A DNA stretch of 64,000 bases from an uncultured Chloroflexota bacterium (GCA_937870825.1 CALMZO010000436.1:62001-126000), one strand, 5' to 3'; shown: positions 8,441-16,321, counted from the first letter of the stretch. A program made the numbers and translations. Notes: generated by a model not told the origin, from the letters alone.

Positions 8441-8635
8441 CAGGAAATCTTTTACAAACATTAAAGCAGTAAAAGTGGACCCCAAACATTTCTCCCAACT
8501 ACGTCCCGCAGCTCGTCTGCGCTTGACATCAAGGGTGCGTGAATGAATCAGGCGAGATAAGCGGACAGGTTGTGAGAACCTTGGTAGTTTGCCACGGATA
8601 TCACGAAAGTTTGTCAATAAGCGGTCAATTGATTC

Positions 8636-8920
8636 ATGGCATCAAAACCTTCAATCCGAACTTATCGTTTGACTGACCACGCGAAATTTGAGATGCGACG
8701 CCGTCAAGTCAGTGAAGCAGAGGTAGCTCAAGTTTTGGATGAACCCGCAGAGATAGAATCCGTTCGAATTGGACGCAAGATTTATCAGTCAAAGGTAAAG
8801 TGGGGCGATCCGCCTGAAGATTATTTATTGCGGGTAATTGTGGACACTGACCGAAAGCCGCCGGAAGTTGTCAGCGCATATCGAACGAGCAAGATTCGCA
8901 AGTATTGGAAAGGAAAATAA
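8636..8920 (+). CDS. DUF4258-family protein, putative toxin of a TA-like pair
   Basis: The 94-residue protein has the DUF4258 outline: a His-containing start (RLTDHAKFEMRRRQVSEAEV), a central strand region (GRKIYQSKVKWG) and an end YLLRVIVDTDRKPPEVVSAY followed by basic residues. DUF4258 proteins resemble RelE/HigB-like RNases and often pair with DUF2283 or zinc-finger antitoxins. Its TAA stop overlaps the ATG of the DUF2283 gene. The pair lies between eutE/SHOCT and the BMC-H shell gene. Activity is inferred. Confidence 0.75.
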   Translation: MASKPSIRTYRLTDHAKFEMRRRQVSEAEVAQVLDEPAEIESVRIGRKIYQSKVKWGDPPEDYLLRVIVDTDRKPPEVVSAYRTSKIRKYWKGK

Positions 8921-9126
8921 TGCAAGTTATTTATGACCAAGAAACGGACACGCTGACAATTATCCTTTTGGATGTACCCGTAATGGAAAGCGATGAAGAC
9001 AAACCGGGCGTCATCTTGGATTATGACGCGCTGGGTAATCTCGTTTCCTTGGAAATACTTGACGCTTCGCGACGAGTAAAAGCGCCAAGCCAGATTGATT
9101 ATCAGGTAGCACCTGTTGCTGTGTAA
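8920..9126 (+). CDS. DUF2283-family protein, putative antitoxin
   Basis: The 68-residue protein is a canonical DUF2283 domain: MQVIYDQETDTLTIILLD at the start and GVILDYDALGNLVSLEILDA at the end. These small beta-rich proteins usually follow DUF4258 genes and are thought to neutralise them. The start codon overlaps the upstream stop by one base. Confidence 0.8.
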   Translation: MQVIYDQETDTLTIILLDVPVMESDEDKPGVILDYDALGNLVSLEILDASRRVKAPSQIDYQVAPVAV

Positions 9127-9269
9127 GCTAAATGCCTCGCAAATCGCAAGCCAAACCCGCGCGGGCGGTGCGCGCGGGGAAACATAAAACAAAATCGAAT
9201 GAGCGCGCGGTTGTCGTTTCTCTACCGCAAGAAACGCTCGCGCAAAATCTCTCGGAGGAGAGGAATAAC

Positions 9270-9584
9270 ATGGCAGACCCCAACATGATTGCTCTCGGCA
9301 TGGTCGAAAGCAAAGGACTTGTGGGCGCGATTGAAGCGGCGGACGCAATGGTCAAAGCCGCGAATGTCGTACTCATCGGCAGTGAATATATCGGCGGCGG
9401 ATTTGTCACCGTCATGGTGCGCGGTGATGTCGGCGCGGTGAAAGCGGCGACGGATGCAGGCGCGGCGGCGGCGAAACGCGTCGGCGAACTTGTCAGCGTG
9501 CATGTGATTCCGCGCCCGCACGAAAGCGTCGAGATGATTCTGCCCCAAAACAGCAAAGGCACGGTCGGCGGACGCGGCGGTTAA
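9270..9584 (+). CDS. eutM: Microcompartment hexameric shell protein (BMC-H, EutM/PduA-like)
   Basis: BMC-H proteins tile the facets of the shell, and their pores pass substrates. The 104-residue product has the complete Pfam-type domain: [60 protein letters not shown] and [14 protein letters not shown]. The reading frame is open back to 9132, but CGGAGGAGAGG just upstream and family homology both point to the ATG at 9270. The EutM name reflects context; by sequence it could equally be called PduA-like. Confidence 0.93.
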   Translation: MADPNMIALGMVESKGLVGAIEAADAMVKAANVVLIGSEYIGGGFVTVMVRGDVGAVKAATDAGAAAAKRVGELVSVHVIPRPHESVEMILPQNSKGTVGGRGG

Positions 9585-9617
9585 ATTTGCAGCTAGCGTT
9601 TCCGGTTCACAACCTCT

Positions 9618-9634
9618 TTGCACAAATTGTGCAA
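9618..9634. promoter_or_regulatory. 17-bp perfect palindrome TTGCACAAATTGTGCAA
   Basis: Two 8-base arms around one central base make a perfect palindrome in the gap between the BMC-H gene and the 153-residue protein. It could bind a dimeric regulator. No flanking promoter elements are convincing. Confidence 0.4.
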
Positions 9635-9657
9635 CACGACTTGTGCATGAAACGTGC

Positions 9658-9689
9658 AGAGGCGCGGTCTTTTTTGAAACCGCGCCTCT
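9658..9689. terminator. Stem-loop, possible terminator after the BMC-H gene
   Basis: AGAGGCGCGGT pairs perfectly with ACCGCGCCTCT across a T-rich loop. The run of T lies in the loop rather than after the stem, so a classical intrinsic terminator is not certain. It may instead limit 3' decay. Confidence 0.45.
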
Positions 9690-9754
9690 GAAGCGCGTTT
9701 TACCTTCCTCGCGTGAACGGTGCGTTCTTGCTGAACGCGACGCTCAAAACGTGA

Positions 9755-10216
9755 ATGGAACTTGTGCTGCCCTCTGATTTTCAAAAGGACGACGCGCCCC
9801 GCGTGTTGGAGCAAGCGCGCCCTGTTTTGAAATTGCCGCCGGATGCGAACGTGCGCGTTGAATCGGTCACCCAAACGGCGCGCACGACCCGCATCGAATT
9901 TTCGTACACACACAGCGTCAAACTGGACGATGACCAAAGTGCAGTGTCAGGAATTCGGGTGGACGTGAACGCGCATGGTGAGTTGAAATTCAATGCGCGC
10001 GGAATTTTGATTTCGTATCACGTCGAGCCGGCAGACCCGCGCCAATTGCGCGCCATGTCAGACCATCTTGCCAAATTGGTCGCGAACGGTCAGGTGTATG
10101 TCGCCAAGCCCGGCGAGCGGATTGACCCCGAACGTCTGCGGCGTCAAGGCAAAGCGTGGTATGTCCAAGAAGACGCGCAAGGCAACAAACATCTCAAGCG
10201 CGCGTGGATTTCGTAA
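9755..10216 (+). CDS. Hypothetical protein sharing a domain with the downstream metalloprotease
   Basis: This 153-residue protein has no recognised family. Its second half (GIRVDVNAHGELKFN through RAMSDHLAKLV to WYVQEDAQGNKHLKRAW) aligns with the C-terminal ~85 residues of the next protein (LTLNVNPTGAVAFS, RAIRDHVEKLA, YYIAYDEQGNKILRRAF). The two genes therefore encode a shared domain, once alone and once fused to a zinc protease. It may be a propeptide-like or regulatory copy. It is 21 bases upstream of the protease. Confidence 0.7.
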   Translation: MELVLPSDFQKDDAPRVLEQARPVLKLPPDANVRVESVTQTARTTRIEFSYTHSVKLDDDQSAVSGIRVDVNAHGELKFNARGILISYHVEPADPRQLRAMSDHLAKLVANGQVYVAKPGERIDPERLRRQGKAWYVQEDAQGNKHLKRAWIS

Positions 10217-10237
10217 CGCGCCGCGCAAAAATTTTCT

Positions 10238-11791
10238 ATGCCCCCTCCGCGAAAGCTCATCGCATTCCTGAATGACCCTGGCGCCAAAGACGACGCCCCG
10301 GAAATTGCCGAAGCCGGCGCGAGCGCGGCGCGTTTTTCGATTCCCGGTCTTCCCGAAACAGGCGACTTGGACACGAGCAAACCGGGTTCGGCGGAATTTC
10401 AAGCCGCGCACCTGCTCGTCATTCTTTCGCGCGCGTACGACATTTGGGAAAATTATTTTGGCGCACCGTACGAATGGCACATGGGCTCGGTGCTGCCTGT
10501 GATGCCGCGCGCGGGACGCGACCTCAACGCGTACTATGACCGCGCCGCGCTAAAGTTTTTTTACACCACCGATTCGCTCACCAAGCGCACGCTATACACA
10601 TGCGAATCGTCTGACGTTGCCGCGCACGAATGCGGTCATGCGATTCTCGACGCGCATCATCCCGATTACTGGTCTTCGCTGCATCCCGAAACGGGCGCGT
10701 TCCATGAAGCATTCGGCGACATTACCGCGCTGCTCACCACTTTGCAATTTCCCAGCGTCCGCGCGCGGTTGTTAAAAGAGACGAACGAAAATTTGCGCGC
10801 GAGCAGCAACGTGACGCGGCTCGCGGAACAATTGGGCAAGGCGCTGTATGTCGAGTTCGGCAAAGAGGTCGCGGGCGCGACCTTCTTGCGCGATTTGGTG
10901 AATACCTTTCGCTACAAAGAAACGTGGCTCCTGCCCGCGTCGGCGCCGTCCAATCGGCTCTCTTCGGAATCGCACAATTTCTCGCGCGTGTTCAGCGGCG
11001 CGGTGTACCAAGTTTTTGTCGGCATCTATGAAATGAAACGCGCCGCCGACGCGAACTTGTCCGCCGACAATGCGTTGTGTCAGGCACGCGACGAAATTGG
11101 AAAAATGCTCGCGACGGCACTCGTGCTTGCGCCGCCCGGTGACGCGGTGTTTCGCGTGATGGCGACGTCAATGTTCAAAGCCGAGCAGCAATTGTTTCAA
11201 GGCGCGTACTTTGAAATTCTCAAAAAAGTGTTTTCCAATCGCCACATCTTGCGCGTGCAGGATGCAAATGTCTTCAAGCCGCATACGAAAACCGTCGGCG
11301 CGAAAACGTCCGGGGTGAATCTCGGATTGTTGAGCATGGCAGGCACGACCGCCGAACCGATGCCACCGCAGGAATTACAAAACGCGCTGCGTCTGCGCGG
11401 CGAGGAATTGATTTTTGCGCGCGAACTCGGACGAATGCAAGATGAAAAGGTTGTGCAATATCGCGCAGAACGCTTCATTCCGCTCAAAGGCAAACAGTAC
11501 GGTCCAGCGAACGGCGCGATGGTTCCACTGCAAGGCGGCTTGACCTTGAACGTGAATCCGACGGGCGCTGTCGCGTTTTCGGGATACTATCGCGCGGGTG
11601 TTGACGATGTGCGCGCGATTCGTGACCATGTGGAAAAACTTGCCGAAAAGAAACGTATCTATGACGCGTGCCCCGGCGACGAAGCGGACATTACGCATCT
11701 CATCACGCGCAAGCAGCCGTACTATATCGCGTACGACGAACAAGGCAATAAAATTTTGCGCCGCGCGTTTGTGGCGTGCGCGCACGGATGA
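10238..11791 (+). CDS. M4-like zinc metallopeptidase-domain protein
   Basis: The 517-residue protein has HECGH at residues 130-134 followed by HEAFGD with Glu157. This matches the gluzincin pattern HExxH...E seen in thermolysin-like peptidases, where the two His and the distal Glu hold zinc. No signal peptide is visible, so it may act in the cytoplasm. The last ~85 residues form a domain shared with the preceding gene. The usual thermolysin propeptide is not recognisable. Substrate and link to the microcompartment are unknown. Confidence 0.7.
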   Translation: MPPPRKLIAFLNDPGAKDDAPEIAEAGASAARFSIPGLPETGDLDTSKPGSAEFQAAHLLVILSRAYDIWENYFGAPYEWHMGSVLPVMPRAGRDLNAYYDRAALKFFYTTDSLTKRTLYTCESSDVAAHECGHAILDAHHPDYWSSLHPETGAFHEAFGDITALLTTLQFPSVRARLLKETNENLRASSNVTRLAEQLGKALYVEFGKEVAGATFLRDLVNTFRYKETWLLPASAPSNRLSSESHNFSRVFSGAVYQVFVGIYEMKRAADANLSADNALCQARDEIGKMLATALVLAPPGDAVFRVMATSMFKAEQQLFQGAYFEILKKVFSNRHILRVQDANVFKPHTKTVGAKTSGVNLGLLSMAGTTAEPMPPQELQNALRLRGEELIFARELGRMQDEKVVQYRAERFIPLKGKQYGPANGAMVPLQGGLTLNVNPTGAVAFSGYYRAGVDDVRAIRDHVEKLAEKKRIYDACPGDEADITHLITRKQPYYIAYDEQGNKILRRAFVACAHG

Positions 11792-11837
11792 CGTTTTACG
11801 TTTGACGGAACACGTCATTCGTCAAACGTAAAACGTC
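11790..11837. repeat. 18-bp perfect inverted repeat GACGTTTTACGTTTGACG
   Basis: The arms GACGTTTTACGTTTGACG and CGTCAAACGTAAAACGTC are exact reverse complements around a 12-base loop. The structure overlaps the end of the protease gene and stops nine bases before the methyltransferase start. There is no T-tail, so it is not an obvious terminator. Confidence 0.85.
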
Positions 11838-11846
11838 AAGTGTCAC

Positions 11847-12482
11847 ATGCCTGACCTCGACATCACTCATCCGAAAATTTACGAATATCTTGAACGCACG
11901 CTGCCCGAAGAGACAGAAATTTTGCGCGAGATGGGCGATTATGGACGCGCCCAAGGATTCCCCATCATCGGCATTCAACCGGGGCGGATGCTGCATTTTC
12001 TCGCGCGGGCGATTGGCGCAAAACGTGTTTTGGAACTCGGTTCGGGCTTTGGCTATTCTGCGATGTGGTTCGCGCTCGCGGTGGGTGACGGCGGCAAAGT
12101 GATAATGACCGAAGGCAAGCAGGCGAATCAAGACCGCGCGCGCGATTATTTTTCCCGCGCGGGATTGCTCGAACGGGTCGAGTTCAACGTCGGCGACGCG
12201 TTGGAGCTTGCGAAAAAATATCCGAGTCCCTTTGACATTATTTTTTGTGACATTGACAAGCACGATTACCCAAACGCGCTTGCGATTGCGCGCGAAAAAT
12301 TGCGCGTCGGCGGCATTTTGATTTACGACAACATGTTGTGGCAGGGGCGCGTCGTCAGTGAAACGGATGCGGACACGCGCGCGGTGTTGGAAACGACGCG
12401 CGCGTTGTTCGACGACGACACATTTTTCACAACGCTCGTGCCGTTGCGCGATGGGCAATCTCTTTCACTGAGGGTCAAGTAA
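11847..12482 (+). CDS. SAM-dependent O-methyltransferase (catechol/caffeoyl-CoA type)
   Basis: The 211-residue protein matches the O-methyltransferase family 3 fold. RVLELGSGFGYSAMWFAL is motif I for SAM binding. FDIIFCDIDKHDYPNAL carries the metal-binding Asp pair, and GGILIYDNMLWQGRVV is the characteristic third motif. These enzymes methylate hydroxyl groups of small aromatics or similar substrates in a divalent-cation-dependent manner. The actual substrate cannot be inferred. It overlaps closely with a run of membrane and channel genes. Confidence 0.85.
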   Translation: MPDLDITHPKIYEYLERTLPEETEILREMGDYGRAQGFPIIGIQPGRMLHFLARAIGAKRVLELGSGFGYSAMWFALAVGDGGKVIMTEGKQANQDRARDYFSRAGLLERVEFNVGDALELAKKYPSPFDIIFCDIDKHDYPNALAIAREKLRVGGILIYDNMLWQGRVVSETDADTRAVLETTRALFDDDTFFTTLVPLRDGQSLSLRVK

Positions 12483-12483
12483 A

Positions 12484-12969
12484 ATGGACAATCAAAATCG
12501 TGGTCGCATGATTGCGGGCGCCGTGTTGGTCTTGCTCGGCGTCGCATTCTTTGCAATGCAATTTTTTGGCGACTTGGGCGCGTCGGCAATTCTGTTTGTC
12601 GTGGGTTTAATCTTTCTCGGCGCGTATTTTTACACGCGCACGTACGGCTTTCTCATCCCCGGCTGTATTCTCGCGGGCTTGGCGCTGGGACAAATTGCGG
12701 CGCGCGGTGGACTGTTCGCGGTGGACGGCTTGAGCGGCATCGGTTTGGGAATAGGTTTCCTCGCGATTTTTGTGATTGATTGGATTTACACGCGCAACAT
12801 GCGTTGGTGGCCCCTCATCCCCGGCGGTATCATCACCATCAGCGGAATCGCCTCCACCAATCAAAATCTTCAGGAATTGTTGTCCAAGGGCTGGCCCCTG
12901 ATTCTTGTTGCCATTGGCTTGGTCATCCTCGCCGGCGCGTTCGGTCTCACGGGACATTCACGTACGTAA
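12484..12969 (+). CDS. Multi-pass membrane protein of unknown function
   Basis: The 161-residue protein has about six hydrophobic segments, beginning MIAGAVLVLLGVAFFAMQFF and ending LILVAIGLVILAGAFGL. The pattern of repeated Gly-rich hairpins resembles small bacterial LiaI/LiaF-like or DUF5668-type proteins. No catalytic motif is visible. The start is two bases after the methyltransferase stop and its own stop overlaps the MscS start (TAATG), indicating cotranscription. Confidence 0.7.
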   Translation: MDNQNRGRMIAGAVLVLLGVAFFAMQFFGDLGASAILFVVGLIFLGAYFYTRTYGFLIPGCILAGLALGQIAARGGLFAVDGLSGIGLGIGFLAIFVIDWIYTRNMRWWPLIPGGIITISGIASTNQNLQELLSKGWPLILVAIGLVILAGAFGLTGHSRT

Positions 12970-13763
12970 TGGACCTCTCGGAAATCCTAAGGCAAATTTT
13001 CGCGGCGACGGGCGTTTCGACGGCACAACTCCCCGCCGACGTTGACTTTTCGCTCGGCAATGTCCTGCGCTCGATTTTTATTCTCGTCCTTGTCTATCTG
13101 CTCGCGCGTTTCTTGCGCGGGGTTTTGCAGCGCGGCTTGCGTCGAGCAAAATTCGATGCGCGCGTGGAGCAACTCGTTGTCCAGGTCACGTACTATGGCA
13201 TCATCACGTTGGGCATCATTTGGATTCTCGGCGGCTTTGGCTTGTCGGTGGTGATTCTCGGCGTCGCAGTCGGGTTTGCGTTCAAAGACTTGATTCAAAA
13301 TTTCGCGGCGGGCTTGCTCATCATGGCGACGCGTCCGTTTTCGTTGGGCGATTGGATTGTGGTGGGAACGAGCGAAGGGCGTGTCGCTCAAATCGGTTGG
13401 CGCGGCACGTTTCTCGACACATTCGACGGCAGACGCGTCATCATTCCCAATGCCAACATCATCACAAACGTTGTCACCAACAACTCGCTCGGCGCGCAGC
13501 TCCGCAGTGAAATCAAATTGACGCTCGACGTGAAAAGCGATGTCGCGGAGGTGGAACGCCAAGTTTTGCGCGCGTTGGAAAACATTGACGGCATTTCCAA
13601 AAATCCGCCGCCGCGCGTATTGATGGAATCGCTCACGACGGGCGCGCTGAACGTCCTTGCGCAATTTTGGATTCTCGACGCGGTGAATCAACAACCGCGC
13701 GTCGTGTCCGAAGCAGTGCGCGCGGTTCGAGAAATTTTGCATCCGCTGGACGTTAGCGAATGA
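12969..13763 (+). CDS. mscS: MscS-family mechanosensitive channel
   Basis: The 264-residue protein is a small MscS-type osmotic safety valve. After an N-terminal amphipathic part come three membrane helices. The pore helix region is VGFAFKDLIQNFAAGLLIMA, followed by the beta domain FSLGDWIVVG, GRVAQIGWRGTFLDTFDGRR and VIIPNANIITNVVTNNS, which are diagnostic. The ATG at 12969 overlaps the preceding stop, and its own stop overlaps the next start. Confidence 0.9.
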   Translation: MDLSEILRQIFAATGVSTAQLPADVDFSLGNVLRSIFILVLVYLLARFLRGVLQRGLRRAKFDARVEQLVVQVTYYGIITLGIIWILGGFGLSVVILGVAVGFAFKDLIQNFAAGLLIMATRPFSLGDWIVVGTSEGRVAQIGWRGTFLDTFDGRRVIIPNANIITNVVTNNSLGAQLRSEIKLTLDVKSDVAEVERQVLRALENIDGISKNPPPRVLMESLTTGALNVLAQFWILDAVNQQPRVVSEAVRAVREILHPLDVSE

Positions 13764-14203
13764 CCCGCGTGTTGAAATGGTTCGGCATTGTGGCGCTCGT
13801 CGTACTGCTGACCTTTATCATCGCCAATTGGAACAGTTGGGACGACGGCGTTTTGTATTTGCAAGATATGTTCGCGTACACCGAAACGCCCGCGCAGCCG
13901 TTGAATGGAAACGGACGTTTCGGTTTTTGCAAACAATTCGTGACATTGCGCAACGCGCAGCGCGCGCAATTCATTGAAAATTATTTGGACGCGCGCGGAA
14001 TAAAAATTCAACGGTTGCCAATTTACGACACCAAGTTCGATAATTTGTTTGTGCCGTTTTCCCGACTCAAGAATAGAGTTCGTCAGTGCGAACGGAGTGA
14101 AACATCTTGGGAAATTTTGACGAGTATCAAAAATTATCGCGCCGCACATGGCAGCTCGTACACACAGACCATCCGATTGTGTATCCCACGCTCGGCTTGG
14201 TGA
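13760..14203 (+). CDS. Membrane-anchored hypothetical protein, possibly a truncated M28-like peptidase
   Basis: The protein has one N-terminal membrane segment (VLKWFGIVALVVLLTFIIAN). A short soluble part follows (QFVTLRNAQRAQFIENYLDA, LPIYDTKFDNLFVPF) that resembles the start of membrane-anchored zinc aminopeptidases. After about residue 100 the sequence runs into a repeat-like stretch and then overlaps the MazG gene in another frame. The remainder of a peptidase is missing, so the gene is probably truncated. The assignment is tentative. Confidence 0.4.
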   Translation: MTRVLKWFGIVALVVLLTFIIANWNSWDDGVLYLQDMFAYTETPAQPLNGNGRFGFCKQFVTLRNAQRAQFIENYLDARGIKIQRLPIYDTKFDNLFVPFSRLKNRVRQCERSETSWEILTSIKNYRAAHGSSYTQTIRLCIPRSAW

Positions 14204-14439
14204 ATGAAGCGGGCGAACTCGCGGGCAAAGTGAAAAAAATTTTTCGCGACAAGCACGGCGAAATTTCGGAAACAGACCGCGAGGCATTGAAATACGAGTT
14301 GGGCGATGTGCTGTGGTATCTCGCGCAGATTGCCACCGAATTGAATTTGTCGCTCGACGACATCGCGCAAGCGAACATTGAGAAACTGATGTCGCGTTTG
14401 GAACGCAATCAAATTCGCGGCGAAGGGGACTATCGGTGA
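14107..14439 (+). CDS. MazG-like nucleotide pyrophosphohydrolase
   Basis: The 110-residue protein has the all-alpha NTP-PPase motif: LGLVNEAGELAGKVKKIFRD supplies the ExxE-type metal ligands and ALKYELGDVLWYLAQIATEL the ExxD pair. Such enzymes hydrolyse (d)NTPs to monophosphates, often as housecleaning. A stop codon lies nine bases upstream in frame, so translation must start at the TTG at 14107, which gives a typical FDEYQKLSRRT N-terminus. It overlaps the end of the previous reading frame. Confidence 0.85.
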   Translation: MGNFDEYQKLSRRTWQLVHTDHPIVYPTLGLVNEAGELAGKVKKIFRDKHGEISETDREALKYELGDVLWYLAQIATELNLSLDDIAQANIEKLMSRLERNQIRGEGDYR

Positions 14440-14447
14440 ACCAATCC

Positions 14448-14514
14448 GTCGTTTCGAGCGGAGCGAGAAATCTCCGGTATGGCGGATGAGATTCCTCACT
14501 CCGTTCGGAATGAC
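14448..14514. repeat. REP-like element (GTCGTTTCGAGCGGAGCGAG ... CTCCGTTCGGAATGAC)
   Basis: An inverted pair of GTYRTTTCGAGCGGAGCGAGAAATCT-type arms encloses a short spacer. Other copies are at 19770, 22794 and 24968, with a solo arm at 60580. This copy ends ten bases before the DinB-like start. Confidence 0.85.
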
Positions 14515-14523
14515 AAAAATAAA

Positions 14524-15030
14524 ATGGACGCCAAAGAATACATCATTCGCCAATTTCGTTGGGCGCGGCGGCAGTCGGACAGCGTGCTGTTGGATGTTTC
14601 GGAAGAACAATTCAACTGGACGCCGCCCGGGACCGTGAGTCCCATCAGCGCGATTTTTTTGCACATGGTCACAATCGAAGACGCGTACATTCAAGAAGCG
14701 ATTTTGGGCAAAGCGCGCTTGTGGGACGAACAAGGTTGGGAAGAAAAAATTGGTTCGCGCGCCCCATGGCGCGGCGAAAATTGGGACGACTTGCGCGGCA
14801 AACCATTGACGCTCGACGACGTGGCACAGTTTCAAGAGACGGTGCGCGCAGCGACGGATGCGTACATTGAAACTCTCACGCCCGAAGAATTGGACCGCCG
14901 TGTTTTGTTTGAAGGGCGCGAGCGGCGCATCGGCGACATGCTGTCCATGCTCGTCGTTCACAATCTTTCGCACGCGGGCGAAATCGCCGCGTTGAAAGGC
15001 GTGCAAGGCGCGGCGGGGTTGTCATTTTGA
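14524..15030 (+). CDS. DinB-family four-helix protein
   Basis: The 168-residue protein is a DinB/YfiT-type helical bundle. FNWTPPGTVSPISAIFLHMV contributes the first metal-ligand His, and MLSMLVVHNLSHAGEIAALK contains the C-terminal HxxxH signature. Characterised relatives are metal-dependent thiol transferases, others are damage-induced proteins of unknown role. An earlier in-frame start (14479) would translate the REP element, so the ATG at 14524 is preferred. Confidence 0.85.
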   Translation: MDAKEYIIRQFRWARRQSDSVLLDVSEEQFNWTPPGTVSPISAIFLHMVTIEDAYIQEAILGKARLWDEQGWEEKIGSRAPWRGENWDDLRGKPLTLDDVAQFQETVRAATDAYIETLTPEELDRRVLFEGRERRIGDMLSMLVVHNLSHAGEIAALKGVQGAAGLSF

Positions 15031-15033
15031 AGA

Positions 15034-15139
15034 CATCGAATGAATTCGATGGCTCAATAGATGGAAATTCGTTGAAACGAATTCGCTTGAACTCGATTTA
15101 TCGAGTTTTTACCTTTGCAGACGTGAAATTCATTTCACG
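15034..15139. repeat. Array of four 18-bp perfect palindromes (8-2-8)
   Basis: CATCGAATGAATTCGATG (15034), AATTCGTTGAAACGAATT (15066), AACTCGATTTATCGAGTT (15090) and CGTGAAATTCATTTCACG (15122) each have 8-base arms around two bases. The sequences differ but the architecture is constant, with centres 32, 24 and 32 bases apart. They occupy the gap before the GTG start at 15159. Confidence 0.9.
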
Positions 15140-15158
15140 GACTCGCCGGGAGAAACAA

Positions 15159-15710
15159 GTGGCTAAAGTATTTGAACGTATTGACGATTCACTGCGCGAT
15201 TGGATTGAAAAACAAAAAATCTTTTTCGTCAGTACCGCGCCGTTGTCCGCCGACGGCATGGTGAATTGTTCGCCAAAAGGGTACGACGCGTTTCGCATTT
15301 TGAATGACCGCGAGGTGGCGTATCTTGACCTGACGGGGAGCGGCATCGAGACCGTCGCGCATTTGCAAGAGAATGGGCGCATCGTGTTCATGTTTTGTTC
15401 GTTCGAGCAAGTGCCGCGCATTGTGCGTTTGCACGGCAAAGGATTTGTGCATCCTGTCGGCTCGCCCGAATTTGAAAAATTGCTCGAACAATTTGAACCG
15501 CGTTCGGGAATGCGTTCCATCATCCGAGCGGAAATTTTGCGCGTATCCGATTCATGCGGCTACGGCGTGCCGCGTTATGAATATCTCGGCGACCGCGAAA
15601 CGTTGGTGAAAAATTGGCAAGCCAAAGGCGCGGACGCGACAACCGAATATCAGCGCACGCGCAACGCGACAAGTTTGGATGGCTTGCGCGGAATGATAGC
15701 TGATGGCTGA
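15159..15710 (+). CDS. Pyridoxamine 5'-phosphate oxidase-like flavin-binding protein
   Basis: The 183-residue protein has the split-barrel FMN-binding fold of the PNPOx-like family. KIFFVSTAPLSADGMVNCSP, REVAYLDLTGSGIETVAHLQ and GRIVFMFCSFEQVPRIVRLH are characteristic, and the C-terminal CGYGVPRYEYLG is typical of this subgroup. It probably reduces or binds a small flavin or F420-type substrate rather than making pyridoxal phosphate. The frame is open upstream through the palindrome array. The GTG at 15159 after GGGAGA gives the natural start. Confidence 0.8.
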   Translation: MAKVFERIDDSLRDWIEKQKIFFVSTAPLSADGMVNCSPKGYDAFRILNDREVAYLDLTGSGIETVAHLQENGRIVFMFCSFEQVPRIVRLHGKGFVHPVGSPEFEKLLEQFEPRSGMRSIIRAEILRVSDSCGYGVPRYEYLGDRETLVKNWQAKGADATTEYQRTRNATSLDGLRGMIADG

Positions 15711-15780
15711 TCGCGAATCGTCAACCAAAATTTTATGTACTGCTCTGCTGTCTGCCATCTGCTATCTGTTATCTGTCACC
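15705..15780. repeat. CTGATGGCTGAT / ATCTGCTATCTGTTATCTG imperfect inverted repeat
   Basis: The left arm is AGCTGATGGCTGAT, the right arm a run of TCTGCCATCTGCTATCTGTT units. The element fills the junction before the Mrr-like gene, in the same way as the other low-complexity dyads in the window. Confidence 0.6.
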
Positions 15781-15781
15781 C

Positions 15782-16252
15782 ATGTTCATTGACCCAATCA
15801 GTGTTATACTCGCCCTCGGCGCGGGATTGTTGTTTCTCGGAATTTATTTGTATTTTTGGAATCGCTGGCTCGCGTCGCGGCGCGGAGATGCCCTCAAGCA
15901 CAGCGCGATAGATTCACTCGACGGCGCGGCGTTTGAAGGATACGTAGAATCCTTGTTGACGAAACGCGGTTATCGTGTGACCCGTACGGGCAAGGCAGGC
16001 GATTTGGGCGTGGACTTGATTGCGGAAAAGACGCCGTACAAATTTGCAGTGCAGGTGAAACGCCAGAGCAATCCCGTTTCGCGTCAAGCCGTCAGTGATG
16101 CGGTTGCAGGCAAAGCGCATTACAAGTGCAACGCCGCGATGGTTGTCACAAACAATTTATTTTCCCCCGGCGCACAACAACTCGCGCGGGCAAATGGTTG
16201 CAAACTCGTAGACCGAAATGTGTTGGCAGATTGGATGCTCGAAAGTCGCTAG
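15782..16252 (+). CDS. Membrane-anchored Mrr-like restriction endonuclease domain protein
   Basis: A single N-terminal membrane segment (VILALGAGLLFLGIYLYFWN) precedes an Mrr_cat domain. The PD-(D/E)XK core is visible as LLTKRGYRVTRTGKAGDLGV, D in GVDLIAE and QVKR in YKFAVQVKR. GKAHYKCNAAMVVTNNLFSP completes the fold. Membrane-tethered Mrr-like proteins may cleave modified or foreign DNA, but their function is largely unproven. It lies between the PNPOx-like gene and eutQ. Confidence 0.85.
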   Translation: MFIDPISVILALGAGLLFLGIYLYFWNRWLASRRGDALKHSAIDSLDGAAFEGYVESLLTKRGYRVTRTGKAGDLGVDLIAEKTPYKFAVQVKRQSNPVSRQAVSDAVAGKAHYKCNAAMVVTNNLFSPGAQQLARANGCKLVDRNVLADWMLESR

Positions 16253-16265
16253 ACGTTAGGCAATC

Positions 16266-16302
16266 GTCGTTAGTCAGCCGCATTTTGCTAAAAACTAACG
16301 AC
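16266..16302. repeat. GTCGTTAGT / ACTAACGAC inverted repeat
   Basis: Nine-base perfect arms are separated by 19 bases in the gap before eutQ. No T-tail follows, and a regulatory or repeat origin is equally possible. Confidence 0.55.
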
Positions 16303-16321
16303 CCATGACAAACCACGTTCT

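Noticed and set aside
8369-8617. Small - strand frame in the gap after the SHOCT gene
   Set aside because: It partly overlaps the SHOCT gene in reverse and matches no family. The gap 8441-8635 shows no supported gene.
15034-15139. CRISPR array
   Set aside because: The palindromes differ in sequence and have no constant repeat or spacer pattern, and no cas gene is present. The same applies to the 41043 array, whose units are only 21 bases.
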